In this document: positions 8,384 through 17,135 of the stretch, one piece after another | Position numbering within the stretch: the stretch's first letter is position 1 | Layout of the letters: every line of letters begins with the position of its first letter | NCBI RefSeq assembly: GCF_016405885.1 | Contig: NZ_JAEKGC010000006.1 | Location: forward strand, 185,750-249,749 | DNA from: Arthrobacter sp. MSA 4-2 | Lineage (GTDB): Bacteria; Actinomycetota; Actinomycetes; Actinomycetales; Micrococcaceae | Length of the DNA: 64,000 bases | Direction of reading: 5' to 3' | Notes under the pieces: model-generated | Told to the model about the DNA's origin: nothing | The model's database searches: none | Seen by the model: the letters and a program-made list of their open reading frames with translations, nothing else | Program-made: the position numbers and the translations under genes

Positions 8384-9022
8384 ATGGCCGCGGATAAGCA
8401 GAGCAGCTGGTCCTACACCGAAGGGCTTCCGGAGGAGGACGACGTCCTCCTGCGTGCCCGGGACCGATCCCACGAGCTCGGCGTGACCCCCGTGTCCCCC
8501 GGCGTGGGAGCAGCGCTGACAGTGCTTGCCGCGGGCTCCAAGGCGCAGACGGCCGTGGAGGTCGGCGCGGGCGCTGGGGTCTCGGGCGTGTGCCTGCTGC
8601 GCGGGCTCGGCCGCAGCGCCGTGCTGACCACCATCGACTCCGACGTCGACCATCTGCGCACCGCCCGTGAGGCCTACGCGGAGGCGGGAATCCCCGCCAA
8701 CCGCACGCGCACCATCTCTGGGCGCGCAGCCGATGTGCTCCCCCGGCTGACCGACGCCGCCTACGACCTCGTGTTCATCGACGCCGACAAGCCGAATCTT
8801 CCCCTGTACGTGGACCAGGCCATCCGGCTGCTGAAGCCCGGCGGAATGCTCATCGTCAATGACGCCCTCGACGCGGACCGTGTGGCCGAACCGGCGGTAC
8901 GCGAGGCCTCAACCAATACGCTGCGCCAGGTCGGCAGGACCGTTCGGGAGCACGAGAAGCTCCTGTCGGCGCTGCTGCCGACGGGCTCGGGCCTGCTGCT
9001 CGCCGTGAAACGCCAGGCCTGA
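8384..9022 (+). CDS. Class I SAM-dependent O-methyltransferase
   Basis: 212 aa. Motif I is [15 protein letters not shown] (residues about 60-75), followed by the acidic TIDSD and the metal-type FIDADKPN motif near residue 130, typical of the catechol/caffeoyl-CoA O-methyltransferase family. The enzyme should transfer a methyl group from SAM to a small hydroxylated substrate that cannot be named. Start ATG 8384 (MAADKQSS) is preferred; 250 bp separate it from the sigE start on the other strand. The gene faces sigE, a pairing conserved in several actinobacteria. Confidence 0.9.
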   Translation: MAADKQSSWSYTEGLPEEDDVLLRARDRSHELGVTPVSPGVGAALTVLAAGSKAQTAVEVGAGAGVSGVCLLRGLGRSAVLTTIDSDVDHLRTAREAYAEAGIPANRTRTISGRAADVLPRLTDAAYDLVFIDADKPNLPLYVDQAIRLLKPGGMLIVNDALDADRVAEPAVREASTNTLRQVGRTVREHEKLLSALLPTGSGLLLAVKRQA

Positions 9023-9034
9023 CGCGGCCAATCC

Positions 9035-9078
9035 GTCGGGCCTGACCGGGCTGGCCGTCGGGCCTGACCGGGCTGGCC
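9035..9078. repeat. Two tandem 22-bp repeats at a convergent junction
   Basis: The unit beginning GTCGGGCCTGACCGGGCT occurs twice without a gap, between the O-methyltransferase and the DUF3117 gene. Confidence 0.85.
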
Positions 9079-9104
9079 GGGCGGCCCGACGCGGCGCGGC
9101 GGGC

Positions 9105-9272
9105 TCAGCCGGTGACGGTGAGCAGGCAGTCCTTAAGCTTTCCGGCTTCCTCCGCGTTGAGCTCGACAACGAGCCGTCCCCCACCGTCGATCGGGACCCG
9201 CATGATGAGGCTGCGCCCCTCCTTGGTGACTTCCATCGGTCCGTCGCCGGTTCGCGGTTTCATGGCAGCCAT
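9105..9272 (-). CDS. DUF3117 family small protein
   Basis: 55 aa. The whole protein fits the short actinobacterial DUF3117 family: MAAMKPRTGDGPMEVTKEG, then MRVPIDGGGRLVVEL and a Glu-rich end. Function is unknown. ATG 9272 has GAAAGGGA eight bases upstream, so the in-frame start at 9290 is not needed. Confidence 0.9.
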   Translation of the reverse strand: MAAMKPRTGDGPMEVTKEGRSLIMRVPIDGGGRLVVELNAEEAGKLKDCLLTVTG

Positions 9273-9449
9273 AAGGAGTGTCCCTTTCAACAGTGCGCTG
9301 CCGGATGAGGGCCGCGCGTCGGTAAGCGGTGTGCGCGGAACGCACCCCCTAAGAGAGAAGCGCGCCGATACACGTCATCACCAAACATTATCCAGCACAA
9401 TCGCGCGCAGGGACTAATTCAGTGCGGTGCGGATCACAGTGTCGCGCCC

Positions 9450-10670
9450 TCAGGGGGGAAAGTCGCTGGTGCCCCCGGAGGGGTTCCACATCCACAGCAG
9501 GGCGATCCAGACGGCCTGCAGCAGCACCGACACCGCGAGGACGGCACACCGGGCCGGCGTGGACCGCACGGCGAAGACGGCGGCCAGCGCGAGGGGGAAC
9601 AGCGGCAGCAGGATGCGGTAGGTGCTGGTCTGGGGATTCCAGAACGCCGCCAGGTACAGCAGGTAGGAGGCGCACCACCAGACGGGCACCCGCCCGAGGC
9701 GCCGCACCGGCTCCAGCCGCAGCAGCAGGACGCACCCGGCCGCGGCGGCCAGCACCGCCACCGGCCCACCGACCGGCCCGAGCAGGTTCGTCCCGGCCTG
9801 CAGCCAGGGCAGGAAGGGTGCCAGGTGTGATCCCCGCCAGGCCGTCTCGGTCTCCAGATAGGCGTCGATCCGCCCGGTCACCGCCCATGCGGTGGTGGGC
9901 CAGAGAAGCGCCGCGGCGCCCGCGGCCAGGGTCAGCACCGCGAGCCGGGCCACCGCCGGACCGGAGGGCTCTTCCGGGGACGGGCCGGCCGGCCTCCGCC
10001 CATACCGGACCGCCGCCCGGACCAGCAGGGCAAAGACGAGCACCGCGAAAGGGACCCCCGCCGGCCGGGCCAGGCCCATCGCCAGGACCACCGGCACCGC
10101 GCCGAGGTAGCGTCCGGTCGCCACCAGATACAGCGCCAGCGCCAGCAGGAGCAGATGGAGCGACTCGGCGTACGGAACCTGGAGGATCGGCGCCACCGGC
10201 AGGAACGCCACGAACGCCACCCCCCACACCGCCTCCCGGTGGGCGGCGGCCAGGCGGAAGAGCCGGTAGAGCACCAGGGCGGCGGCGAAGCCGCAGGCGG
10301 TGGCCACGGCCGGGGCCAGGACATTCCAGCCGCCTCCGGTCAGGAAAGAGAGCAACCGGACCAGTGCCGGGAAGAGGGGATAGAACGCCCACTGGTTCTG
10401 GAGCACGGACCCGTCCTCGGCGCGCGGCAGAACCTCGGGATATCCCTCGTCATGGATCCGCCGGTACCAGCCGCTGTCCCAGAATTCGACGAAGGAAAGG
10501 TAGGTAGGGAAGGCCGGCCCCCAGGGGCTGGCCGACTGGCGGGAGGCCGCGGCGGTGAGCAGGACCGCGGAGACGGCACGGGCGGCGGCGAACACCAGAA
10601 GGACCTGCACCGGCCAGGGCCACCGGAGCAGTGCCCCGCGCGTGCCTCCCTGCAGTCCCTGGCGCGTCAC
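9450..10670 (-). CDS. Polytopic membrane mannosyltransferase-like protein (PIG-V type)
   Basis: 406 aa with about nine to ten hydrophobic helices. The first extracytoplasmic loop has FWDSGWYRRIHDEGYP and later NQWAFYPLFPALVRLL, the pattern of PIG-V/GPI mannosyltransferase-like proteins in actinobacteria (GT-C fold, Asp in the first loop as the likely catalytic acid). It probably transfers a sugar from a polyprenyl-phosphate donor outside the membrane; the acceptor is unknown. Its GTG start overlaps the stop of tag, so it is the last gene of a three-gene operon. Assignment to GT-C is fairly secure, sugar specificity is not. Confidence 0.75.
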   Translation of the reverse strand: MTRQGLQGGTRGALLRWPWPVQVLLVFAAARAVSAVLLTAAASRQSASPWGPAFPTYLSFVEFWDSGWYRRIHDEGYPEVLPRAEDGSVLQNQWAFYPLFPALVRLLSFLTGGGWNVLAPAVATACGFAAALVLYRLFRLAAAHREAVWGVAFVAFLPVAPILQVPYAESLHLLLLALALYLVATGRYLGAVPVVLAMGLARPAGVPFAVLVFALLVRAAVRYGRRPAGPSPEEPSGPAVARLAVLTLAAGAAALLWPTTAWAVTGRIDAYLETETAWRGSHLAPFLPWLQAGTNLLGPVGGPVAVLAAAAGCVLLLRLEPVRRLGRVPVWWCASYLLYLAAFWNPQTSTYRILLPLFPLALAAVFAVRSTPARCAVLAVSVLLQAVWIALLWMWNPSGGTSDFPP

Positions 10671-11284
10671 GGCACCGGCGCCGACGCGCCGTCCGGCCCA
10701 CCGGCGGCGGTTTCCGCGCGCACCCAGCAGGAGGCGAGATGGTCGTTCACATAGCCGGTGGCCTGCATCATGGCATAGGCCGTGGTGGGCCCGACGAACC
10801 GGAAGCCATGGCCGCGGAGGGCCTTCGCGAGCGCCGTCGACTCGGCGGTGATCGCGGGAACGTCCTGCAGCTCCACGGGCGCCGGGCGCGGGGCCGGCTG
10901 GTGCGCCTCGAGCAGACCGGCGAGGCTCACCCCCGGCGGCAGGGCCGCCAGCGCCCGGGCGTTGGCGATGGTCGCCAGGATCTTGGCCCGGTTGCGCACG
11001 ATCCCGGCGTCGGCGAGCAGCCGGGCGATGTCCTCATCGTCGAAGGCCGCGACCCGGGACGGCTCGAAGCCGGCGAAGGCCTCACGGAAGGCGGGGCGCT
11101 TGCGCAGGATGGTGATCCAGCTCAGCCCCGACTGGAAGGCCTCGAGGCTGAGGCGCTCGAACAGGGCGGCCTCGCCGTGGACCGGCCGGCCCCACTCCTC
11201 GTCGTGGTAGCGCTCGTACTCGGCGCTGGAGACCGACCACCCGCAGCGCAGTTTCCCGTCGGACCCGGCGGCGGCCGGCGTCAC
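10667..11284 (-). CDS. tag: DNA-3-methyladenine glycosylase I
   Basis: 205 aa. Tag family: RCGWS near residue 13, YHDEEWGRPVHGE, FQSGLSWITILRKR, and the C-terminal GYVNDHLASCW. The zinc site of Tag (Cys and His near the N-terminus, His and Cys near the C-terminus) is therefore complete. It excises 3-methyladenine from alkylated DNA. GTG start overlaps the stop of the DivIVA-like gene and its own stop overlaps the next start, so all three are coupled. Confidence 0.94.
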   Translation of the reverse strand: MTPAAAGSDGKLRCGWSVSSAEYERYHDEEWGRPVHGEAALFERLSLEAFQSGLSWITILRKRPAFREAFAGFEPSRVAAFDDEDIARLLADAGIVRNRAKILATIANARALAALPPGVSLAGLLEAHQPAPRPAPVELQDVPAITAESTALAKALRGHGFRFVGPTTAYAMMQATGYVNDHLASCWVRAETAAGGPDGASAPVP

Positions 11285-11634
11285 GGCTGCGCCCCGCCGT
11301 GGCCGCCGGAACCCTGAGCGCTCCGGCGCAGGGCCTCGATCTGGGCATCCCGCTCCGCGAGCGCCCCGGCGAGGGAGTTCAGGACCTCATGCACCTGGTC
11401 GGTGCGGTAGCCCCGCAGGGCCCGTCCGAACCGGATCGCGGTGACATCCTCGGCGGCCGGTGTGTCCGGGAGCAGGATCGGCGGCAGCACCGGGAGCTGG
11501 ACGGCAAGACCCGGAAGCACCCAGCCGGGGCGCGCGGACCGGCGCAGCGCGGTGCGCCCCTGCGGGAGCCGCCAGGCCGCGGCTGCAGTGCCGGCCAGCA
11601 GGGCCACCGCGACGAGAACGAGGAAGATACTCAC
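11281..11634 (-). CDS. Short DivIVA-domain membrane protein
   Basis: 117 aa, GTG start at 11634 (VSIFLVLVAVALL). One N-terminal membrane helix is followed by a Pro-rich stretch and a DivIVA-type segment (IRFGRALRGYRTDQVHEVLN, then a helix LAERDAQIEAL). Small proteins of this type are common in actinobacteria and are thought to localise to poles or septa; role unknown. An upstream extension of the frame is Arg/His-rich and looks non-coding. First gene of the operon with tag. Confidence 0.75.
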   Translation of the reverse strand: MSIFLVLVAVALLAGTAAAAWRLPQGRTALRRSARPGWVLPGLAVQLPVLPPILLPDTPAAEDVTAIRFGRALRGYRTDQVHEVLNSLAGALAERDAQIEALRRSAQGSGGHGGAQP

Positions 11635-11681
11635 AGTGCCATCGTGCCAGAAAGCCCTCCGGCAGCGGTTATGGTCCCGCC

Positions 11682-12491
11682 TTAGGGCGCGGTGTGGGTC
11701 TTGGTGTCGGCAATGACGAAATTGACGGCTTCCTCGGCGGTGTCGACGAGGTGCACCAGGCCCAGATCCGCTTCGGCGATCATGCCCTCGGCAAGCAGGG
11801 TGTTCCTCACCCAGTCCCACAGCGGAGTCCAGTAGTCGATACCGATCAGCACGATGGGGAACGAGGTGACCTTGCGGGTCTGCACCAGGGTCATGGCTTC
11901 GAAGAGCTCATCGAGGGTGCCGAAACCGCCGGGCAGCACCACGAAGCCCCGCGCGTACTTCACGAACATGGTCTTGCGGGCGAAGAAATACCGGAAGTTG
12001 ATGCCGAGGTCGACCCACTCGTTCATTCCCTGTTCGAAGGGAAGCTCGATCCCCAGCCCCACCGACATGCCGCCGGCCTCGCAGGCGCCCTTGTTGGCGG
12101 CCTCCATGGCACCCGGGCCGCCACCGGTGATCACGGCGTACCCGGCCCCGACGAGCCGCCGGCCCACCTCCTCGCCCACGGCGTAGAAGCGCGAGTCCCG
12201 CGGCGTCCGCGCCGATCCGAAGACGCTGATCGCGGGGCCGAGTTCGGAGAGGGTGCCGAAACCTTCGACGAATTCGCTCTGGATCCGCAGCACCCGCCAC
12301 GGATCCGTCTTGGTGAACGTCGGCTCTTCATCGGCGTCCAGGAGGAAGCTGTCGGACTGCGGCTCGGCCGCCTGCCCCCGGCGCAGCTCGACCGAGCCGC
12401 GTCGTCGTGGCTCTCCCCCGGTGGCCCGTGAAGGCACCTGGCGGGAGGGGGTGCTGGCGTCGGCGTCGGAGTCGCGGTTCAGGTGAGGCAT
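11682..12491 (-). CDS. TIGR00730/LOG family Rossmann-fold protein
   Basis: 269 aa. Motifs GGGPGAMEAANKGA and PGGFGTLDELFEAMTLVQT place it in the LOG (lysine decarboxylase-like) family, whose active members release cytokinin-type bases from nucleoside 5'-monophosphates. The first 70 residues are a variable, charged extension. TAGCCT (12503 down to 12498) ends 6 nt before ATG 12491, so the mRNA may be leaderless. It is divergent from gluA. True substrate in this organism unknown. Confidence 0.9.
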   Translation of the reverse strand: MPHLNRDSDADASTPSRQVPSRATGGEPRRRGSVELRRGQAAEPQSDSFLLDADEEPTFTKTDPWRVLRIQSEFVEGFGTLSELGPAISVFGSARTPRDSRFYAVGEEVGRRLVGAGYAVITGGGPGAMEAANKGACEAGGMSVGLGIELPFEQGMNEWVDLGINFRYFFARKTMFVKYARGFVVLPGGFGTLDELFEAMTLVQTRKVTSFPIVLIGIDYWTPLWDWVRNTLLAEGMIAEADLGLVHLVDTAEEAVNFVIADTKTHTAP

Positions 12492-12572
12492 GCTCCTAGG
12501 CTAACCGTCCGGCCCGCCGTTGGGGCTTTGGTTGCTCTTGAATCACAATTCCCCCTTTTGGGCGCGCTTGTA

Positions 12573-12600
12573 TTGCCAGAGGGCATTCGTTCGCTAGATT
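12573..12600 (+). promoter_or_regulatory. Promoter of gluABCD
   Basis: TTGCCA (12573-12578), 16-bp spacer, TAGATT (12595-12600). Transcription should start at about 12607-12608, which is the gluA ATG, so the message is probably leaderless. Confidence 0.65.
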
Positions 12601-12607
12601 CTTCTCC

Positions 12608-13384
12608 ATGACAAGCGAACCGCAGCCGTCCACGTCCGCGTCTTCTGCGCACCCTCTGGTCTCCCTGAGGAAGGTCAACAAGCACTACGGTCCCCTGCAC
12701 GTCCTCAAGGACATCGACCTGGAGGTGGCCCGCGGCGAGGTCGTCGTCGTGATCGGCCCGTCCGGTTCCGGAAAGTCGACGCTGTGCCGGGCGATCAACC
12801 GCCTGGAGACCATCGACGACGGCGAGATCCAGGTCGACGGCAAGGTGCTGCCCGCCGAGGGCAAGGCGCTGGCACGGCTCCGCGCCGACGTCGGAATGGT
12901 CTTCCAGTCCTTCAACCTCTTCGCGCACAAGTCCATCCTTGAAAATGTGACCCTTGGGCCGATCAAGGTCAAGGGCATGAAGGGCGGCGAAGCGAAGGAG
13001 CTGGCCATGTCGCTGCTCAAGCGCGTGGGCGTCGACAACCAGGCCGACAAGCTGCCGGCCCAGCTCTCCGGCGGCCAGCAGCAGCGCGTGGCGATCGCCC
13101 GGGCGCTGGCAATGAAGCCCAAGGTGATGCTGTTCGACGAACCGACCTCGGCCCTGGACCCCGAAATGATCAACGAGGTCCTCGACGCGATGGTTGCCCT
13201 CGCCAAGGAGGGAATGACGATGATCGTTGTGACCCACGAGATGGGCTTTGCCCGCAAGGCCGCCGACCGGGTCATCTTCATGGCCGACGGTCAGATCGTC
13301 GAGCAGGCGACTCCCGAAGAGTTCTTCACCAACCCCAAGAGCGAGCGGGCCAAGGACTTCCTTGGCAAAATCCTCGCCCACTGA
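12608..13384 (+). CDS. gluA: Glutamate ABC transporter ATP-binding protein
   Basis: 258 aa. Walker [10 protein letters not shown] (about residue 52), Q-loop FQSFNLF, signature [15 protein letters not shown], Walker [15 protein letters not shown] and the switch His in VVTHEMGF. This is the ATPase type that pairs with polar amino acid (PAAT) permeases. First gene of a four-gene operon with a binding protein and two permeases in the gluABCD order of corynebacteria and relatives. Glutamate is the inferred substrate from that order; other acidic amino acids or glutamine are possible. Confidence 0.92.
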   Translation: MTSEPQPSTSASSAHPLVSLRKVNKHYGPLHVLKDIDLEVARGEVVVVIGPSGSGKSTLCRAINRLETIDDGEIQVDGKVLPAEGKALARLRADVGMVFQSFNLFAHKSILENVTLGPIKVKGMKGGEAKELAMSLLKRVGVDNQADKLPAQLSGGQQQRVAIARALAMKPKVMLFDEPTSALDPEMINEVLDAMVALAKEGMTMIVVTHEMGFARKAADRVIFMADGQIVEQATPEEFFTNPKSERAKDFLGKILAH

Positions 13385-13445
13385 GTTCAACGACCTGCCC
13401 GTACCGCACCTCAAGGCCTTCGAGGCCGCAACGCAAGGAGAAATC

Positions 13446-14294
13446 ATGCGAAAGACCCGTTATGCAGCCGCTATGGCAGCGGCAGCAGCACTCACCCTCA
13501 CCGCCTGTGGTGGCGGAGGCGGCAATGAAGGCGGCGGCGGTGGCGGCGGCGGCGAGGAAGGCGGCGGCGAAACCATCACGATCGGCATCAAGTTCGACCA
13601 GCCGGGCCTGGGCTTCGACGAGGGCGGCTCCTACTCGGGCTTCGACGTCGACGTCGCCAAGTACGTCGCGAATGAACTCGGCTTCTCGGAAGACCAGATC
13701 GAGTGGAAGGAAGCCCCGTCAGCCAACCGCGAGAACCTGCTCTCGAACAATGACGTCGACATGATCTTCGCGACCTACTCCATCACCGACGAGCGCAAGC
13801 AGACCGTCTCCTTCGCAGGCCCGTACTTCGTTGCAGGCCAGGACCTCCTGGTGCCCAAGGACAGCGACATCGCCGGCCCCGAGGACCTCGAGGGCAAGAA
13901 CCTGTGCTCGGTCACCGGTTCCACCTCCGCGCAGAAGATCAAGGACCAGTACCCGGGCGTGAACCTGGTCGAGCAGCCCGGTTACGCCGAGTGCGTCAGC
14001 GTGATGGGCGGCGGCCAGATCGACGCCGTCACCACCGACGACATCATCCTGGCCGGCCTCGCCGCCCAGGAGACCAACGCCGGCCAGTTCAAGGTCGTCG
14101 GCAACCCCTTCTCCGAAGAGCGCTACGGCGTCGGCCTGCCCAAGGACAGCGACCGCTGCGAGGACATCAACGCGGCGATCGCCAAGATGATCGAGGAAGG
14201 CGCCTGGGAAGAGGCGATCACCAAGAACACCGAGGGTGCGGACTACAGTTTCAATGAGGAACTGAACCCGCCGGAGCCCGAGCCCTGCGCCTGA
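13446..14294 (+). CDS. gluB: Glutamate-binding lipoprotein of ABC transporter
   Basis: 282 aa. A lipoprotein signal peptide ends in LTACGGGG (Cys near residue 20), followed by a Gly/Glu-rich linker and a class 3 solute-binding domain (SGFDVDVAKYVANELGF, EGKNLCSVTGSTS, IDAVTTDDIILAG). It is anchored outside the membrane and delivers substrate to GluC/GluD. AGGAG lies just before ATG 13446. A 15-bp-stem hairpin after the gene probably sets higher levels of the binding protein than of the permeases. Confidence 0.93.
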   Translation: MRKTRYAAAMAAAAALTLTACGGGGGNEGGGGGGGGEEGGGETITIGIKFDQPGLGFDEGGSYSGFDVDVAKYVANELGFSEDQIEWKEAPSANRENLLSNNDVDMIFATYSITDERKQTVSFAGPYFVAGQDLLVPKDSDIAGPEDLEGKNLCSVTGSTSAQKIKDQYPGVNLVEQPGYAECVSVMGGGQIDAVTTDDIILAGLAAQETNAGQFKVVGNPFSEERYGVGLPKDSDRCEDINAAIAKMIEEGAWEEAITKNTEGADYSFNEELNPPEPEPCA

Positions 14295-14306
14295 TCACCT
14301 CCTGTC

Positions 14307-14340
14307 TTGGTGGGGCGGCCGATCCCGGCCGTCCCACCAA
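14307..14340 (+). terminator. Intra-operon hairpin between gluB and gluC
   Basis: TTGGTGGGGCGGCCG, loop ATCC, CGGCCGTCCCACCAA: 15 bp with one G-U pair in the plus-strand RNA. No long U tract follows, so attenuation or 3'-end protection of the gluB message is likely. Confidence 0.65.
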
Positions 14341-14370
14341 TGCATGTCCCCCCAATGAATGAGGTGAACC

Positions 14371-15048
14371 GTGGATAACTTCCTGACGCTCTTCGAGACC
14401 TACAACGTCCCGGCGGCCTTCTGGGTGAACATCCAGCTGACCTTCTGGGCCGCCGTGTGGTCCCTGGTGCTCGGCACCCTGCTGGCGCTCATGAGAATCT
14501 CCCCGATCCCCAGCCTTCAGTGGCTGGGCGCTGCGTACGTCAACATCTTCCGCAACACCCCGCTGACGATCATCATCGCCTTCGGGGTGCTCGGGCTTTT
14601 CGGGCAGCTCCAGGTGTCCCTGACGGACGACTTCAACCTTAACTTTTTCCGTCTGGCCATCCTCGGCCTGACGATCTACCACGCGGCCTTCGTCTGTGAG
14701 GCGATCCGCAGCGGCGTGAACACGGTGCCGCTCGGACAGGCCGAAGCCGCCCGCGCGATCGGGCTCAGCTTCCTCCCGGCGGCCCGCCTGATCATCCTGC
14801 CGCAGGCCTTCCGCGGGGCCATCGCCCCGCTGGGCAACGTCCTGATCGCCCTGATCAAGAATTCGACGGTGGCCGCGGCCGGTTCGGTCGCCGCCGAGGC
14901 CTCAAGCCTGATGAAGACCATGATCGAGTTCCGCGGCGACCTGGTCATCCCGATCTTCTTCACGTTCGCCATCGGCTTCGTGATCCTCGTGATCCCGGTC
15001 GGGCTCCTCACAACCTGGGCCTCCAGGAGATTGGCGGTGGCCCGATGA
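14371..15048 (+). CDS. gluC: Glutamate ABC transporter permease
   Basis: 225 aa, GTG start. HisM/PAAT-type permease with about five helices. The family signature around EAARAIGLSFLPAARLIILPQAFR contacts the ATPase. It lies 30 nt after the gluB-gluC hairpin, and its stop overlaps the gluD start by 4 nt (ATGA). Confidence 0.92.
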   Translation: MDNFLTLFETYNVPAAFWVNIQLTFWAAVWSLVLGTLLALMRISPIPSLQWLGAAYVNIFRNTPLTIIIAFGVLGLFGQLQVSLTDDFNLNFFRLAILGLTIYHAAFVCEAIRSGVNTVPLGQAEAARAIGLSFLPAARLIILPQAFRGAIAPLGNVLIALIKNSTVAAAGSVAAEASSLMKTMIEFRGDLVIPIFFTFAIGFVILVIPVGLLTTWASRRLAVAR

Positions 15049-15923
15049 GCGCCCAGAACGTCCTGTTCGACGCCCCCGGCCCCAAGTCGCGGCGCAATAT
15101 CCTCATCTTGAACATCATCGGGGCCCTGCTCATCGCCGGGCTCATCGCTTATGTGGTGTTCCTGCTGGGCGGCAAGGGACAGCTTGCGGCCGGCAAGTGG
15201 ACGCCCTTCCTCGAGGGGCGCACCTGGGAGTTCTTCCTGCTTCCGGGCCTGCTGAGCACCCTGCGGGCGGCGGCCATCGCCGTGGTGACCTCGGTCCTGT
15301 TCGGGCTGATCTTCGGCCTCGGCCGGCTCTCCCATGTGAAGCCCATCCGCTGGTTCGCCGGGCTCATTGTGGAGTTCTTCCGGGCCGTGCCGGTCCTGCT
15401 CATGATGATCTTCCTGTGGCTGGCCCTCGGACGCTCCAACCTCGTCGAGGACGCGCCCTTCTGGGCCGTCGTCATCGCCCTGACCCTCTACAACGGCTCG
15501 GTCATCGCGGAGCTGATCCGTTCGGGCGTGCAGGGTCTGCCCAAGGGCCAGCGCGAGGCGGGCCTTGCGATCGGCATGACCCAGATGCAGTCCCTGCGCA
15601 CCATCGAGGTGCCCCAGGCGCTCATCGCCATGCTGCCGGCGCTGGTGAGCCAGTTCGTCGTCATCCTGAAGGACTCGGCCCTTGGCTACATCATCGGCTT
15701 CCCGGAGCTGCTGCAGAACGCCCGGCGCCTCGGGGTCGGCGAGGGCAACCTCCTGCAGTCCCTCCTTATCGCCGCCGTGATCTTCATTGTCATCAACTTC
15801 GCGCTGTCCTCCCTCGCCACGAAGCTCTCCACACTGCTGAGCTTCCGGAGCAAGGGCAGGGCACGTGATGAAACCCTCGATGGGATCGCCGCAGCGGAGC
15901 CCGAGGGCACCCTCTCCCGCTGA
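15045..15923 (+). CDS. gluD: Glutamate ABC transporter permease
   Basis: 292 aa. PAAT permease with a first helix around residues 22-45, an inserted loop, and the coupling motif GQREAGLAIGMTQMQSLRTI. Forms the membrane channel with GluC. Starts inside the gluC stop codon. Last gene of the operon, followed by a strong hairpin. Confidence 0.92.
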   Translation: MSAQNVLFDAPGPKSRRNILILNIIGALLIAGLIAYVVFLLGGKGQLAAGKWTPFLEGRTWEFFLLPGLLSTLRAAAIAVVTSVLFGLIFGLGRLSHVKPIRWFAGLIVEFFRAVPVLLMMIFLWLALGRSNLVEDAPFWAVVIALTLYNGSVIAELIRSGVQGLPKGQREAGLAIGMTQMQSLRTIEVPQALIAMLPALVSQFVVILKDSALGYIIGFPELLQNARRLGVGEGNLLQSLLIAAVIFIVINFALSSLATKLSTLLSFRSKGRARDETLDGIAAAEPEGTLSR

Positions 15924-15966
15924 GTCGCACCGGGCGTCTGCCCGGACGACGTCGGCACCCTCCACA

Positions 15967-16003
15967 AAAGGGCCCCGGTCAGCTCAGCTGACCGGGGCCC
16001 TTT
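15967..16003. terminator. Bidirectional terminator between gluD and dapE
   Basis: An 18-bp perfect stem, AAAGGGCCCCGGTCAGCT with its complement, flanked by A and T runs on the two sides. Confidence 0.9.
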
Positions 16004-16007
16004 CCTG

Positions 16008-17102
16008 TCAGTCGGAGAGCCAGGTGGTCAACACCCGCAGGCACTCGCGCACCTCGCCGGCATGCAGGTGCTCGTCGTCGCTGTGGGCCAGCAGGGCGTC
16101 GCCGGGCCCGAAGTTGACCGCCGGGATGCCCAGTTCGCTGAAGCGCGCAACGTCCGTCCACCCGTACTTGGGCTTCGGCTCAGCCCCGACCGCCGCCACG
16201 AAGCTCGCCGCGGCGGGGTGCTGCAGCCCCGGCCGCGCACCGGCCGCGGCGTCGGTCCGCTCGATCTCGAAGCCCTCAAGCACCCGCCGGACATACTGTT
16301 CGGCCTCGTCCGGGCTCTTATCCGGGGCGAAGCGGTAGTTCACCTCGATGACGGTGCGGTCCGGAATGACGTTGCCGGCGGTGCCACCGCTGATCAGCAC
16401 CGCGTTAAGGCTCTCGCGGTAGTCAAGCCCGTCCACCGGCACCGTCGCCGGCTGGTGCTCCCGCAGCCGCACGAGCACCTCGGCGGCCTTATGGATGGCG
16501 TTCTCGCCGCGCCAGGCGCGGGCCGAGTGGGCGGCCTTGCCCGTCGTGGTGACGTTGAAACGGGCCGTGCCGTTGCATCCGCCCTCCACGGTGCCCGCAG
16601 TGGGTTCGAGGAGCACGGCGAAATCGGCGCTCAGCCATTCAGGGTAGTGCTCGGCCAGCCGGCCCAGGCCGCTGAGCGAGGCCTCGACCTCCTCGTGGTC
16701 GTAGAAGACATAGGTGACGTCGCGGACCGGGTCCGTCAGCGCGGCGGCCAGCGCAAGCTGGACCGCGACGCCGCCCTTCATATCAGTCGTCCCCCGGCCG
16801 TAGAGCACCTCGCCGTCCCACTCGCCCGGGACCGTCGCCCGCGCGCCCGCAGCGGTGGGCAGGGGCACCGTGTCGAGGTGCCCGGCCAGGATCACCCGCT
16901 CGCTGCGGCCCAGGGAGGTGCGCGCGATCAGCGCGTCGCCGTCCCGCACCACCTCGAGGTGGGCAAGGCCCCGCAGGGCCTCCTCGAGCGCGTCGGCGAT
17001 GGCGCGTTCCTCACCGGAGACGCTGTAGATGTCAACGAGATCTGCTGTCAATTGGGCAACATCGACGCCGAGATCGAGGCGCCGCAGGCTGGGCTGAGTC
17101 AT
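16008..17102 (-). CDS. dapE: Succinyl-diaminopimelate desuccinylase
   Basis: 364 aa, M20 di-zinc hydrolase that releases LL-diaminopimelate from its N-succinyl form in lysine and peptidoglycan synthesis. Visible motifs: [10 protein letters not shown] (metal His and Asp), [23 protein letters not shown] (catalytic and ligand Glu) and a C-terminal [12 protein letters not shown]. The lid/dimerisation domain lies around residues 180-290. It is divergent from dapD with only 33 bp between start codons, and TAGGGT ends 6 nt before its ATG. Confidence 0.94.
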   Translation of the reverse strand: MTQPSLRRLDLGVDVAQLTADLVDIYSVSGEERAIADALEEALRGLAHLEVVRDGDALIARTSLGRSERVILAGHLDTVPLPTAAGARATVPGEWDGEVLYGRGTTDMKGGVAVQLALAAALTDPVRDVTYVFYDHEEVEASLSGLGRLAEHYPEWLSADFAVLLEPTAGTVEGGCNGTARFNVTTTGKAAHSARAWRGENAIHKAAEVLVRLREHQPATVPVDGLDYRESLNAVLISGGTAGNVIPDRTVIEVNYRFAPDKSPDEAEQYVRRVLEGFEIERTDAAAGARPGLQHPAAASFVAAVGAEPKPKYGWTDVARFSELGIPAVNFGPGDALLAHSDDEHLHAGEVRECLRVLTTWLSD

Positions 17103-17108
17103 TTTCCC

Positions 17109-17128
17109 ACCCTATCCCTCGGTAGACT
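17109..17128. promoter_or_regulatory. Back-to-back -10 boxes of divergent dapE and dapD
   Basis: Minus strand TAGGGT (17114 to 17109) lies 6 nt before the dapE ATG; plus strand TAGACT (17123-17128) lies 7 nt before the dapD ATG. Both imply leaderless transcripts. Each -35 region must fall at or inside the neighbouring gene. Confidence 0.55.
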
Positions 17129-17135
17129 TCTGCCC

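Noticed and set aside
16062..17135. N-terminal extension of dapD
   Set aside because: This is the antisense of dapE; the -10 box at 17123-17128 places the transcript start at ATG 17136.
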